From an uncultured Novosphingobium sp. (GTDB lineage Bacteria; Pseudomonadota; Alphaproteobacteria; Sphingomonadales; Sphingomonadaceae): a stretch of DNA of 42,180 nucleotides. The notes beneath the pieces were generated by a model. That model was not told the origin of the DNA. It made no database searches and was given only the letters and a program-made list of their open reading frames with translations. Location: contig CAMPIM010000017.1 in the NCBI GenBank assembly GCA_946886365.1, positions 1 to 42,180 of the forward strand. The letters are read 5' to 3'. Below, piece by piece: positions 32,794-40,186 of this stretch. Every line of letters starts with the position of its first letter. Within the stretch, counting starts at the first letter, position 1. Made by a program: the position numbers and the translations under genes.

Positions 32794-32822
32794 ATGAAAA
32801 GTCGATGACGATCTGATGACGG
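32794..32822 (-). promoter_or_regulatory. Tandem PhoB-like box upstream of phoX
   Basis: On the minus strand three seven-base units, CCGTCAT, TCGTCAT and TTTTCAT, repeat every 11 bases with four-base spacers. This matches the spacing and the TCAT core of the Pho box CTGTCAT-N4-CTGTCAT. The box starts about 105 bases before the phoX ATG. Confidence 0.7.
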
Positions 32823-32828
32823 TCACAG

Positions 32829-32935
32829 ATAGAGCGCGCTGCGTTTAATTGGACGCAGGTCGCGCGCTCTATTTTTTGTTTTCGCATCGTTGTAGGCGCA
32901 AAACCGGTTCCCACTTTTGCCCACGCTGCTCTAGC
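32829..32935. repeat. Structured alphaproteobacterial intergenic element
   Basis: The first half is a long hairpin: ATAGAGCGCGC pairs with GCGCGCTCTAT, with an inner GCGT/ACGC helix, followed by ATTTTTTGTTTT. The second half, GGCGCAAAACCGG followed by TTCCCACTTTTGCCC, is an imperfect palindrome. I know near-identical AAAACCGGTTCCCACTTTT motifs from intergenic DNA of many alphaproteobacteria. No gene that it should terminate lies upstream on the plus strand. Confidence 0.65.
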
Positions 32936-32937
32936 CG

Positions 32938-33300
32938 TTACAGCAGGGCATTCACCTGCTCGACGAAGCGCAGCACGGAAATGGGCTTTGACACATAGGC
33001 CTGCGCCCCCGCGCCGCGAATCCGGTCCTCGTCGCCCTTTCCAGCATAGGCGGTCACCGCCATGATCGGGACGGATGCCAAACGCGGATCGCGCTTCAAC
33101 GACACGATCAGGTCAAGCCCGCTGACATGGGGCAGGTGGATGTCGGTGATCACCAGATCCGGGCGGAACTCCAGCGCTTGCGAAACGACGTCGCGCCCGT
33201 CCCGCAACGGCAGCACTTCATGGCCATGCGCGCGCAGAAGATCGCAAAAAAGTTTGAGATTGAGTTCGTTGTCCTCGACAACGAGCACGCGCTTTGCCAC
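32938..33300 (-). CDS. divK: Single-domain response regulator (DivK-like)
   Basis: The 120-residue product is a stand-alone receiver domain. VLVVEDNELNLKLFCDLLRAHGHEVL opens it, with acidic Glu9 and Asp10. The phospho-acceptor is Asp53 in LVITDIHLPHVSGLDL; Thr83 and Lys105 (MAVTAYAGKGDEDRIRGAGAQAYVSKPI) complete the switch set. There is no output domain. Close similarity to Caulobacter DivK in ELNLKLFCDLLxAxGHEVL and the DUF3572 neighbour support a DivK role in cell-cycle signalling toward CtrA, though other single receivers exist. The start is GTG at 33300. An inverted repeat, GCATTGTA/TACAATTGC, lies in the divergent gap with the DUF3572 gene. Confidence 0.88.
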   Translation of the reverse strand: MAKRVLVVEDNELNLKLFCDLLRAHGHEVLPLRDGRDVVSQALEFRPDLVITDIHLPHVSGLDLIVSLKRDPRLASVPIMAVTAYAGKGDEDRIRGAGAQAYVSKPISVLRFVEQVNALL

Positions 33301-33322
33301 CAGTCACCCGCGTTAAATGATG

Positions 33323-33351
33323 CGCATTGTAAAAGCGCGCTGATACAATTG
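33323..33351. repeat. Inverted repeat in the divK/DUF3572 intergenic region
   Basis: GCATTGTA and TACAATTGC form an imperfect inverted repeat around a 12-base centre, in the 71-base gap between the two divergent starts. It could be an operator; TACAAT could also serve as a -10 element for the DUF3572 gene. Confidence 0.35.
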
Positions 33352-33371
33352 CCCCTTGCCGAGAATCAATC

Positions 33372-33668
33372 ATGCGTTCCGACAGCCCCGATAGCAAGCA
33401 ACTTGGCCCGGCCGATGGCGAAGAGGCCCTGACGCTGGCCTTGATGGCGCTTGCCTGGACGTTGGGCGATGAGCAGCGGGCGGATCGGCTGCTGGCGCTT
33501 ACCGGACTGGACGCGGACGCGTTGCGCGCTGGCGTGAATAATCCTTCGGTGTTGCGGGCAGTGCTGGATTTTCTGGCCGATCATGAGCCGGATTTGATCG
33601 CCTGTGCCGAGGCGCTTGATACCAATGCAGCGGCGTTGATCACGGCGCGGCGGGAACTGGGCCGATGA
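33372..33668 (+). CDS. DUF3572 family protein
   Basis: The 98-residue helical product matches DUF3572. EEALTLALMALAWTLGDEQRADRLLALTGLDADALRAGVNNPSVLRAVLDFLADHEPDLIACAEALDTNAAALITARREL is the typical DUF3572 body. The family is largely alphaproteobacterial and of unknown function. It often lies next to divK, as here, and overlaps the HAD gene by four bases (ATGA), so it starts a coupled unit. It has no membrane or signal segment. Confidence 0.85.
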   Translation: MRSDSPDSKQLGPADGEEALTLALMALAWTLGDEQRADRLLALTGLDADALRAGVNNPSVLRAVLDFLADHEPDLIACAEALDTNAAALITARRELGR

Positions 33669-34327
33669 GCCGTCCCCTGATCATAACGGATTGCGACGAG
33701 GTGCTGCTGCACATGGTCGTTCCCTTCCGCGAATGGCTGGACGAGCATCATGCCGTGCATTTCGATATGCGCGAGCGCGGCTTTGCCGAGGCGCTGCGCC
33801 ACAAGGACAGCGGCATCCCGCTGGAGCGCGAACTCGTCTGGCAGCTGCTGGTGGGCTTTTTCGATACCGAGATGCACCGCCAGATGCCGATTGCCGGGGC
33901 CGTCGAAGCGATGGGCAGGCTGTCGCGCATGGCCGATATCGTCGTGCTCACCAATATCGGGGAGCGGCATCATCAGCAGCGCGTGGAGCAGCTGGCGGCG
34001 CATGGCCTCGATTTCCCGGTGCACTGGAACCATGGACCCAAGGGCGCGCCGCTGGCCGCGATCGTCGCCGAGCGGCGGCCGTCAGCCGCGCTGTTCATCG
34101 ACGACCTGGCCGAGCATCATGAATCCGTAACCGAGCATGCGCCGGGCGTGTGGAGATTGCATATGGTAGGCGAGCCTGAAATTTCGGCTGATGTCGATGC
34201 CGCCCCCTATGCCCACGCCCGGATAGACGACTGGGCAACGGCGGAGAGGTGGATCGTCGATCGGCTTGCCGACGGCTCCGCACCATTAAACATTGATAAC
34301 CCAGATGGAGTCCCAAATGAGCGTTGA
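33665..34327 (+). CDS. HAD-superfamily hydrolase
   Basis: The 220-residue product has the four HAD motifs: Asp9-x-Asp11 in LIITDCDEVLLHM, Thr96 in VVLTNIGE, Lys126 in HGPKGAPL, and the acidic pair Asp146-Asp147 in ALFIDDLAEHHESV. The cap is inserted between motifs I and II (REWLDEHHAVHFDMRERGFAEALRHKDSGIPLERELVWQLLVGFFDTEM). Phosphatase activity on a small metabolite is likely, but the substrate is unknown. It overlaps DUF3572 by four bases at its start and ridA by 11 bases at its end. The conservation of this neighbourhood next to divK suggests a stable operon. Confidence 0.85.
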   Translation: MSRPLIITDCDEVLLHMVVPFREWLDEHHAVHFDMRERGFAEALRHKDSGIPLERELVWQLLVGFFDTEMHRQMPIAGAVEAMGRLSRMADIVVLTNIGERHHQQRVEQLAAHGLDFPVHWNHGPKGAPLAAIVAERRPSAALFIDDLAEHHESVTEHAPGVWRLHMVGEPEISADVDAAPYAHARIDDWATAERWIVDRLADGSAPLNIDNPDGVPNER

Positions 34328-34781
34328 AGCCCGCCTTGCCGAACTTGGCATCACCCTGCCCGCAGCAGCCGCGCCGGTGGCCGCTTATGTCGCAGCAGTG
34401 GAAGCCAATGGCCTGCTGCATATTTCCGGCCAGATTTCGCTTTCCGAAGGACAGTTGATGACGGGCCGTCTCGGCGAAGATCGCGACCTTGATTATGGCG
34501 TCAAGGCGGCGCGGGCCTGCGGCCTCAACCTCATTGCCCAGATCAAGGCAGCGCTGGGCAGCCTGGACCGGGTTGAGCGGATCGTGAAGCTGGGTGCTTT
34601 CATCAGCAGCGCCCCGAGCTTCACGGACCAGCCCAAGGTGGCTAATGGCGCGTCGGAACTGATGGTCGAGGTGTTCGGCGAGGCAGGCAAGCACGCCCGC
34701 AGCGCCGTGGGCGTGCCGGTGCTGCCGCTGGGCGCCGTGGTTGAGATCGACGCGGTCGTCCTTGTCCGGCCTGCGGCCTGA
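34317..34781 (+). CDS. RidA family protein (enamine/imine deaminase-like)
   Basis: The 154-residue product belongs to the RidA/YjgF family. It starts MSVEARLAELGITLP and has LLHISGQISLSEGQLMTGRLGEDRDLDYGVKAARACGLNLIAQIKAALGSLDRVERIVKLGAFI. The end reads HARSAVGVPVLPLGAVVEIDAVVLV. The Arg of the ARSAVGV segment and the terminal VEID are the usual active-site residues. This longer YjgF-like form, with the LAELGITLP start, is common in alphaproteobacteria. RidA hydrolyses reactive 2-aminoacrylate-type enamines. I chose the ATG at 34317 because GGAG sits seven bases upstream. It overlaps the HAD stop by 11 bases, and its own end overlaps the next gene. Confidence 0.9.
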   Translation: MSVEARLAELGITLPAAAAPVAAYVAAVEANGLLHISGQISLSEGQLMTGRLGEDRDLDYGVKAARACGLNLIAQIKAALGSLDRVERIVKLGAFISSAPSFTDQPKVANGASELMVEVFGEAGKHARSAVGVPVLPLGAVVEIDAVVLVRPAA

Positions 34782-35487
34782 TCTTTCCTTCCTGACCGCC
34801 CGCCCCTTCGCCCATCGCGGGCTGCATGGGGCGGGCATCAGTGAAAACGGTATGGCCGCTTTTCGCGCGGCCATTGCGCAAGGCTATGGCATCGAATGCG
34901 ATGTCCGGCTGAGCGGGGATGGCGTCGCGATGGTCTTTCACGACGCCACCCTGGCACGAATGACCGGTGTCGAGGGGTTGCTATCGGACCACGCGACCGA
35001 ACGCCTTGAGCAGATGAGACTGGCGGACGGCGGCGGCATTCCACGGCTGGAGACGCTGTTGCAGGCATGCGGGCAAACGGTCCCGCTGCTGATTGAATTG
35101 AAGGTCACGGGCCGCCATGTGGCGCCCCTCTGTGCAGCGGTAGCCAGCGATCTGGCAAAGCATCCGCACGCTCTGGCCGCTATCATGTCCTTCAACCCCA
35201 TGGCAATGCGCTGGTTTGCCCGGCATATGCCGCAGGCGGTGCGAGGTCTGGTGGTGACGGAGCAAGATGACGCAGGATGGCGCAGCGCCGCCCGGCGCGG
35301 TCTTGCACTTTGGGTGGCAAGACCCGACTTTATCGCTTGTGATGTTCGTGACCTTCCTTCCCGTTTCGCGGCGCGGGTGCGTGTGCGCGGTCTGGCCGTG
35401 CTGACCTGGACGGTGCGCACGAAGGCCGATCATGCTGCCGCTGCGGCGCATGCGGACCAGATCATATTCGAGGTTCCGCGTGACTGA
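34762..35487 (+). CDS. Glycerophosphodiester phosphodiesterase
   Basis: The product, 241 residues from this start, is a GDPD-type TIM barrel that splits glycerophosphodiesters to sn-glycerol 3-phosphate and an alcohol. The first motif is ARPFAHRGLHGAGISENGMAAFRAAIAQGYGIECDVRLSGDGVAMVFHD, holding the catalytic His, the Glu-Asn pair, the Glu-x-Asp metal ligands and the second His. LLIELKV carries the later acidic residue and Lys. No signal peptide is visible, so it is probably cytoplasmic. The start is uncertain: no ATG is available and TTG codons lie at 34741 and 34762. I chose 34762, which overlaps ridA by 20 bases. It also overlaps the next gene by eight bases. Confidence 0.85.
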   Translation: MSGLRPDLSFLTARPFAHRGLHGAGISENGMAAFRAAIAQGYGIECDVRLSGDGVAMVFHDATLARMTGVEGLLSDHATERLEQMRLADGGGIPRLETLLQACGQTVPLLIELKVTGRHVAPLCAAVASDLAKHPHALAAIMSFNPMAMRWFARHMPQAVRGLVVTEQDDAGWRSAARRGLALWVARPDFIACDVRDLPSRFAARVRVRGLAVLTWTVRTKADHAAAAAHADQIIFEVPRD

Positions 35488-36613
35488 ATGCCTCGTGCGG
35501 GTAGCTGGCGGGGTTGCGGAACTGCCTCGCGATCAGTGGGACGCCTGCGCCGGAACCGCCAACCCCTTCATGAGCTGGGATTTTCTGGCCGCGCTGGAAC
35601 GATCGGGCAGCGTCGGCCCCGGAACCGGGTGGCAGCCCTTGCCGATGCTGATCGATGGAGCCGACGGACGGATCGGAGCCGCAGCGCCGCTGTACGGCAA
35701 GACCCATAGCCAGGGCGAATATGTGTTCGACCATGGCTGGGCCGACGCGTGGGAGCGCGCCGGGGGTCAATATTATCCCAAAATTCAGCTCGCCGCGCCC
35801 TTTTCCCCTGTGCCGGGGCCGCGATTGCTGCTGCGCGATGCCGCGCTGGCACCGGCGCTGATCGGGGGGATCGAAAGCCTTGTCGATAGCAACGGCCTGT
35901 CATCCGCCCATGCAACGTTCATCGAGCCAGCACAAGTTTCGTTGTTCGAAGCGGCGGGCTGGCTGATCCGCGAAGACAGCCAGTTCCACTGGATCAATCG
36001 CGGCTATCGCGACTTCGACGATTTTCTGAGCAGCCTGTCGAGCGCGAAGCGCAAGAACATCCGCAAGGAACGAGCGCGTGCGGTCGAGGGTCTGGAGATC
36101 GTCCACCTGACCGGCCGTGACCTCAAGGAAGCGCACTGGGACGCCTTCTGGCATTTTTACCAAGATACCGGATCGCGCAAATGGGGGCGGCCCTATCTGA
36201 CGCGGGCCTTTTTCTCGATTCTGGGGGAAAATATGGCGGATCGGGTGCTGCTGATGCTCGCACAGCGTCACGGCAGGCCGATTGCGGGAGCGCTCAACCT
36301 GATTGGTGAGGAGGCGCTCTATGGCCGCTATTGGGGTTGCGCCGAGGACGTACCCAACCTGCATTTCGAGCTATGCTATTATCAGGCGATCGAGATTGCC
36401 ATCGCGCTTGGGTTGTCCCGGGTCGAGGCCGGAGCCCAAGGGGGACATAAGCTGGCGCGGGGATATGGACCGGAGCCTACTTATTCAGCGCACTTCCTGC
36501 CCAATGCTTCGTTCCGCCGGGCCGTCGCTGAATTTCTCGCCGCCGAACGGACTGGCGTGCAACAGGACCGAATCTGGCTTAGCGAACGGGCGCCGTTCCG
36601 CAAGCAAGGCTGA
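35480..36613 (+). CDS. GNAT-fold acyltransferase of the COG3146/DUF482 (FemAB-like) family
   Basis: The 377-residue product belongs to the predicted N-acyltransferase group annotated as peptidogalycan biosynthesis protein. VAELPRDQWDACAGTANPFMSWDFLAALERSGSVGPGTGWQPLPMLI starts it. YVFDHGWADAWERAGGQYYPKIQLAAPFSPVPGPRLLLRD is a hallmark stretch. LSSAKRKNIRKERARAVEGLEIVHLTG and HWDAFWHFYQDTGSRKWGRPYLTRAFFSIL follow, then LYGRYWGCAEDVPNLHFELCYYQAIEIAIALGLSRVEAGAQGGHKLARGY. Function is not established. I chose the GTG at 35480, which overlaps the phosphodiesterase stop by eight bases and has a GAGG site upstream. It ends the coupled run and converges on the Sel1-like gene. Confidence 0.88.
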   Translation: MTECLVRVAGGVAELPRDQWDACAGTANPFMSWDFLAALERSGSVGPGTGWQPLPMLIDGADGRIGAAAPLYGKTHSQGEYVFDHGWADAWERAGGQYYPKIQLAAPFSPVPGPRLLLRDAALAPALIGGIESLVDSNGLSSAHATFIEPAQVSLFEAAGWLIREDSQFHWINRGYRDFDDFLSSLSSAKRKNIRKERARAVEGLEIVHLTGRDLKEAHWDAFWHFYQDTGSRKWGRPYLTRAFFSILGENMADRVLLMLAQRHGRPIAGALNLIGEEALYGRYWGCAEDVPNLHFELCYYQAIEIAIALGLSRVEAGAQGGHKLARGYGPEPTYSAHFLPNASFRRAVAEFLAAERTGVQQDRIWLSERAPFRKQG

Positions 36614-36616
36614 CGA

Positions 36617-36913
36617 TCAGGCGGCGCGCAGTTGGTTTGCGGCAATCCAGGCGCGCGCCTGACGCTGCGCCTCGGCGATTTCGCGGGCCGTCATTTCTTC
36701 AGCTATCTCGGCGCGCATCACCTGCCCTTCCTCATTGCCACGCAGCGCGGCGAGGTTAAACCATTTATGCGCTTCGACCAGATCGACCGACTTGCCACCA
36801 GTTCCGCAGCTATAGGCGACGCCCAGATCGAAACAGGCCTCCGCCGATTCCCAGCCCGCCACTGGCAGGCGACTTTCCATCAGAAACTGAGCAGTTTTCA
36901 GACTGTTTGCCAC
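36617..36913 (-). CDS. Small Sel1-repeat protein
   Basis: The 98-residue product has one to two Sel1-like helical repeats: AEACFDLGVAYSCGTGGKSVDLVEAHKWFNLAALRGNEEGQVMRAEIAEEM, the typical ALxxLGxxYxxG and DxxxAxxWFxxAAxxGxxxA pattern. It probably binds another protein. A C-terminal helix follows (REIAEAQRQARAWIAANQ). It has no signal peptide. The start is GTG at 36913, with AGGGGGA eight bases upstream. A TTAACCAT sequence, the CtrA half-site type, lies on the minus strand about 75 bases upstream. Such small Sel1 proteins are common in sphingomonads, but the function is unknown. It ends three bases from the convergent GNAT gene. Confidence 0.82.
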   Translation of the reverse strand: MANSLKTAQFLMESRLPVAGWESAEACFDLGVAYSCGTGGKSVDLVEAHKWFNLAALRGNEEGQVMRAEIAEEMTAREIAEAQRQARAWIAANQLRAA

Positions 36914-36986
36914 GACCGAATCCCCCTGTGGATTTCGAGATAATGGATTTCAACAGCCACCACGGTGCACCGGCATGGGATAAAAA

Positions 36987-36994
36987 ATGGTTAA
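36987..36994 (-). promoter_or_regulatory. Possible CtrA half-site upstream of the Sel1-type gene
   Basis: The minus strand reads TTAACCAT, the octamer seen in some alphaproteobacterial CtrA targets. It lies about 75 bases before the gene's GTG. An isolated octamer can occur by chance. Confidence 0.3.
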
Positions 36995-37111
36995 CGCGGA
37001 TTTGAGGGTTTATGCATCAGCGCCCGAAAGTCCTGGATGGTACAAGGTTAATGCGGCGGGTTGCGTGATGTTAAGCTGGCATAGCAGCCGGATTGATCCC
37101 ATAGCCGCGCC

Positions 37112-38389
37112 ATGACCAACCCTTCTCCCCCGGTCGCCATCGGACAACCAAAGAAAGACATCGGCTTTCGCGAATTCGTGGTGCTGAGCGCTTGCCTGAT
37201 GGCAATGAACGCGCTGTCGACCGACCCGATGCTGCCTGCCCTGCCCGCGATCGGGCACGATCTGGCGGTGGCAAATGCCAATGACCGGCAGTTGATTATC
37301 AGCGTCTATTTTCTGGGGCTGGGCGTGGGATCGCTGCTGTTCGGGATTTTGTCGGATCGCTTCGGCCGCAAACCCGTGATGGGCGGCGCGCTGGCGCTGT
37401 TCATTGTATCGACCATCGGCTGCGCGGTGGCGCAAAGCTTTCCTCTCATGCTGTTGGGCCGGGCGTCTGCGGGCTTTTTCGCCGGAGCGAGCCGGGTGAT
37501 CGCCGTGGGCATCATCCGCGACCGGTTTAAGGGAGACGCGATGGCCAGGGTCATGTCGCTCATCCTCGCCGTATTCATGTTGATACCCGTGATGGCGCCC
37601 AGTTTTGGGCAGGCGATCCTCTGGTTCGCGCCATGGCGATGGATATTCTGGATCCTGGCTATTCAGGCGGCGCTGATCCTGATCTGGATGGTCATACGCA
37701 TGCCCGAGACGCTGAAGCCCGAAAACAGGCTGCGGATGAACCCATCAACGATCTTTCGCACCATGGCGGTGGTGCTCACCAATCGCAGTTCGGCAGGCTA
37801 TATGCTGGCGAGCGGCGTGGTGATGAGCGGGCTCATCGGCTTCATCCTTTCGGTACAGCAGATTTTCTTCGACCTGTTTCATGCCCAGTCTTTCTTCCCG
37901 ATAGCTTTTGCGATCATGGCGGGCAGCATGGGGGTAGGCAGCCTGCTGAACAGCCGGCTTGTATCGCGATTCGGCGCGCGGCGGCTGAGCCAAGGTGCGG
38001 TTCTGTCCATGATCGCGACGAGCGCCGTCCATCTTGTCGTGATCGCATCCGGCCGGGAAAGCATGTTCACCTTCATGTTCTTCCAGTCGGCGACGATGAT
38101 GGCCGTCGCTTTCACCGCGTCCAATTTCGGCGCGATTTCCATGGAGCCCTTTGCCAAGGGCGCGGGCGCGGCGTCTTCCTTTCAGGCGTTCCTGACCACG
38201 GCGCTGTCCAGTGCCTTGGGTAGCGTGGTCGGGCGGGCGTTCAACGGGACGACCATACCTCTGACGATCGGTATGCTGGCGTTCGGGATCGCGGCGCTTC
38301 TTATCGTGCTGTTCGCCGAACGCGGGAAGCTCTTCACCCGCCCGCATCATGGTGCGTTGCGAGAACCGGAATTCGACCCCGTCCACTAA
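37112..38389 (+). CDS. MFS multidrug/efflux transporter (Bcr/CflA type)
   Basis: The 425-residue product has about 12 membrane segments. The N-terminal FREFVVLSACLMAMNALSTDPMLPALPAIGHDLAV is typical of Bcr/CflA-type exporters. MFS motif A, GILSDRFGRKPVMGGALALF, lies in the loop after segment 2. GRASAGFFAGASRVIAVGIIRDRF follows in segment 4. A longer central loop separates the halves (RMPETLKPENRLRMNPSTIFR). The C-terminal half has MEPFAKGAGAASSFQAFLTTALSSALGSVVG. It probably exports a toxic compound by proton antiport; the substrate is unknown. The start has no strong ribosome site (CCGCGCC before the ATG). It converges on the amino acid permease gene over a small hairpin. Confidence 0.88.
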   Translation: MTNPSPPVAIGQPKKDIGFREFVVLSACLMAMNALSTDPMLPALPAIGHDLAVANANDRQLIISVYFLGLGVGSLLFGILSDRFGRKPVMGGALALFIVSTIGCAVAQSFPLMLLGRASAGFFAGASRVIAVGIIRDRFKGDAMARVMSLILAVFMLIPVMAPSFGQAILWFAPWRWIFWILAIQAALILIWMVIRMPETLKPENRLRMNPSTIFRTMAVVLTNRSSAGYMLASGVVMSGLIGFILSVQQIFFDLFHAQSFFPIAFAIMAGSMGVGSLLNSRLVSRFGARRLSQGAVLSMIATSAVHLVVIASGRESMFTFMFFQSATMMAVAFTASNFGAISMEPFAKGAGAASSFQAFLTTALSSALGSVVGRAFNGTTIPLTIGMLAFGIAALLIVLFAERGKLFTRPHHGALREPEFDPVH

Positions 38390-38396
38390 AAAGGAA

Positions 38397-38421
38397 GGCG
38401 GCGATCACGCCGCCGCTTTCC
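38397..38421. terminator. Hairpin between the MFS and permease genes
   Basis: A perfect seven-pair stem (GGCGGCG with CGCCGCC) with a four-base ATCA loop lies in the 40-base gap between the two convergent stops. AAAGGAA and TTTCC flank it. No long T-run follows, so it is a weak bidirectional terminator at best. Confidence 0.45.
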
Positions 38422-38429
38422 TCAGTTGA

Positions 38430-40046
38430 TCAGGCGTCGCGTCCGCCCGGCGTATGCGCACCGGGCATCGGTGGCACCGGCATCGGCGGGACATCGGCAT
38501 CCTGCTCATGCGTCTCGACGAGGCCTCGCGCGACATGGCTCTTGCGATAGCCATAGAGGAAATAGAGCAGCAGCCCCAAGCCGCCCCAGACCGGAAGCAC
38601 GAGCTGCGCATCCACAGGCAGGTTGAAGAAGAGGAAGAGACAGCCGAATGCCGCCATCGGCGCGATGAACCAGATGGCGGGCGTTCTGAAGGGGCGCGGA
38701 CGATTGGGATCGCGTACGCGCAGCACCAGCACGGCGATTGCCACCATGAAGAAGGCAAAGAGCGTGCCGGAATTGGAAATGTCAGCCAACTGACCCACCG
38801 GCAGCAGCGCCGCGGCGATGGCGACAAAGACGCCCGTCACCATGGTTACGATGTGCGGCGTCTTGAAACGCGGATGGATGCTGGCAAGCTTTTCCGGCAA
38901 CAGCCCGTCGCGCGCCATCACGAAGAAGATGCGGGTCTGGCCGAACATCATCATCAGGATGACCGACGGAAGCGCCAGATTGGCCGCGAGGCCCAGCGCG
39001 TTTCCGACCACGGTCCAGTTGATCGAGCGCAGGACATGGGCCAGCGCCTCATTCGAACAGACCAGATCCCCCGCATGGGCTGCGGTTGCGCAGGCCTGAG
39101 CGAAACCGACCGATCCAGGTGCGACGATCGAACCGTCCAGACCAAGAACCGGCTGAGCGCCAATGGCGCCAATCGCACCCGCAGCGACCAGCAAATAGAA
39201 GACGGTGCAAATCGCAAGGCTGCCGATAAGGCCTATGGGCACGTTGCGTTGGGGATTCTTGGTCTCCTCCGCTGCGGTCGAAACGGCATCAAAGCCCACA
39301 TAGGCGAAGAAGATGGAGGCCGCCGCACCGACAACGCCCATCCCGCTCGTCCCCTGAGGTCCGAACCACCCGTTGGGCGTGAAGGGGGAGAAATTGCCCT
39401 TGTCCAGCGCGGGCAGTGTCAGCGCGATAAAGGCGGTCAGGGCCGCGACCTTGATCGCGACCAGCACCGCATTGACCCGCGCGCTTTCCGTGGTGCCGAT
39501 GACGAGCAAGGTGGTCACTGCCAGCGCGACGACGATGGCCGGAATGTTGATGACGCCATGCGAAAAATCGGCATGCGGGATGAAGCCGTTGAAGCTCCAG
39601 CCAGGCCCTGCTGACAGGGCGTGGGGTAGCTCCAGTCCCGTCATGCTTTTCATCAAACCCATGAAATAGCCGGACCAGCCCACCGAAACGGCGCTGGCGG
39701 CCACGGCATATTCCAGGATGAGCGCCCAACCCACCATCCAGGCGAGCAATTCGCCCACCACCGCATAGGTATAGGTATAGGCTGAGCCCGACACCGGCAC
39801 CATCGAAGCCAGTTCCGAATAGCAAAGCGCGGCGAAGGCGCAGACTGCTCCGGCAATGACGAAGCTCCACATCATGCCCGGCCCGGCCTTTTGCGCGGCG
39901 GCGGCGGTCAGTACGAAAATGCCGGTCCCTATGATGGCACCGACACCCAGAAGCGTGAGCTGTATCGGCCCCAATGTCCGAACGAGCGACTTTTTTTCCG
40001 CGGTCGCCAATATGGCGTCCAATGGCTTGATGCGCCCGAAGATCAT
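38430..40046 (-). CDS. APC-family amino acid permease (cationic amino acid transporter-like)
   Basis: The 538-residue product has about 12 or more membrane segments and belongs to the amino acid-polyamine-organocation superfamily. LVRTLGPIQLTLLGVGAIIGTGIFVLTAAAA is the typical start, with GAIIGTGIF the substrate-binding break in segment 1. YSELASMVPVSGSAYTYTYAVVGELLAWMVGWALILEYAVAASAVSVGWSGYF is segment 3-4 of the CAT-like group. ASIFFAYVGFDAVSTAAEETKNPQRNVPIGLIGSLAICTVFY follows. The cytoplasmic C-terminus has a Met/Pro-rich tail. It would import basic or neutral amino acids; the specificity is unknown. It is a single gene that converges on the MFS gene and diverges from the YfiH-type gene. 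Confidence 0.9.
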   Translation of the reverse strand: MIFGRIKPLDAILATAEKKSLVRTLGPIQLTLLGVGAIIGTGIFVLTAAAAQKAGPGMMWSFVIAGAVCAFAALCYSELASMVPVSGSAYTYTYAVVGELLAWMVGWALILEYAVAASAVSVGWSGYFMGLMKSMTGLELPHALSAGPGWSFNGFIPHADFSHGVINIPAIVVALAVTTLLVIGTTESARVNAVLVAIKVAALTAFIALTLPALDKGNFSPFTPNGWFGPQGTSGMGVVGAAASIFFAYVGFDAVSTAAEETKNPQRNVPIGLIGSLAICTVFYLLVAAGAIGAIGAQPVLGLDGSIVAPGSVGFAQACATAAHAGDLVCSNEALAHVLRSINWTVVGNALGLAANLALPSVILMMMFGQTRIFFVMARDGLLPEKLASIHPRFKTPHIVTMVTGVFVAIAAALLPVGQLADISNSGTLFAFFMVAIAVLVLRVRDPNRPRPFRTPAIWFIAPMAAFGCLFLFFNLPVDAQLVLPVWGGLGLLLYFLYGYRKSHVARGLVETHEQDADVPPMPVPPMPGAHTPGGRDA

Positions 40047-40186
40047 GCGTGGAGCCCTTTGCCTGTCATCTTGTCCCCGATCGGCCGCGAAGCCGACCCG
40101 TTATATCTGACGCAGAGACTATCGCCTATTATGGCCCGCGCAAGTATGTTGCGCGACTTCGGCACATTTGTCCAAGGGAGCTACTG

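Noticed and set aside
38454..39614. 386-residue plus-strand frame opposite the permease
   Set aside because: Shadow of the permease gene; composition is hydrophilic Arg/Asp/Gln without family features.
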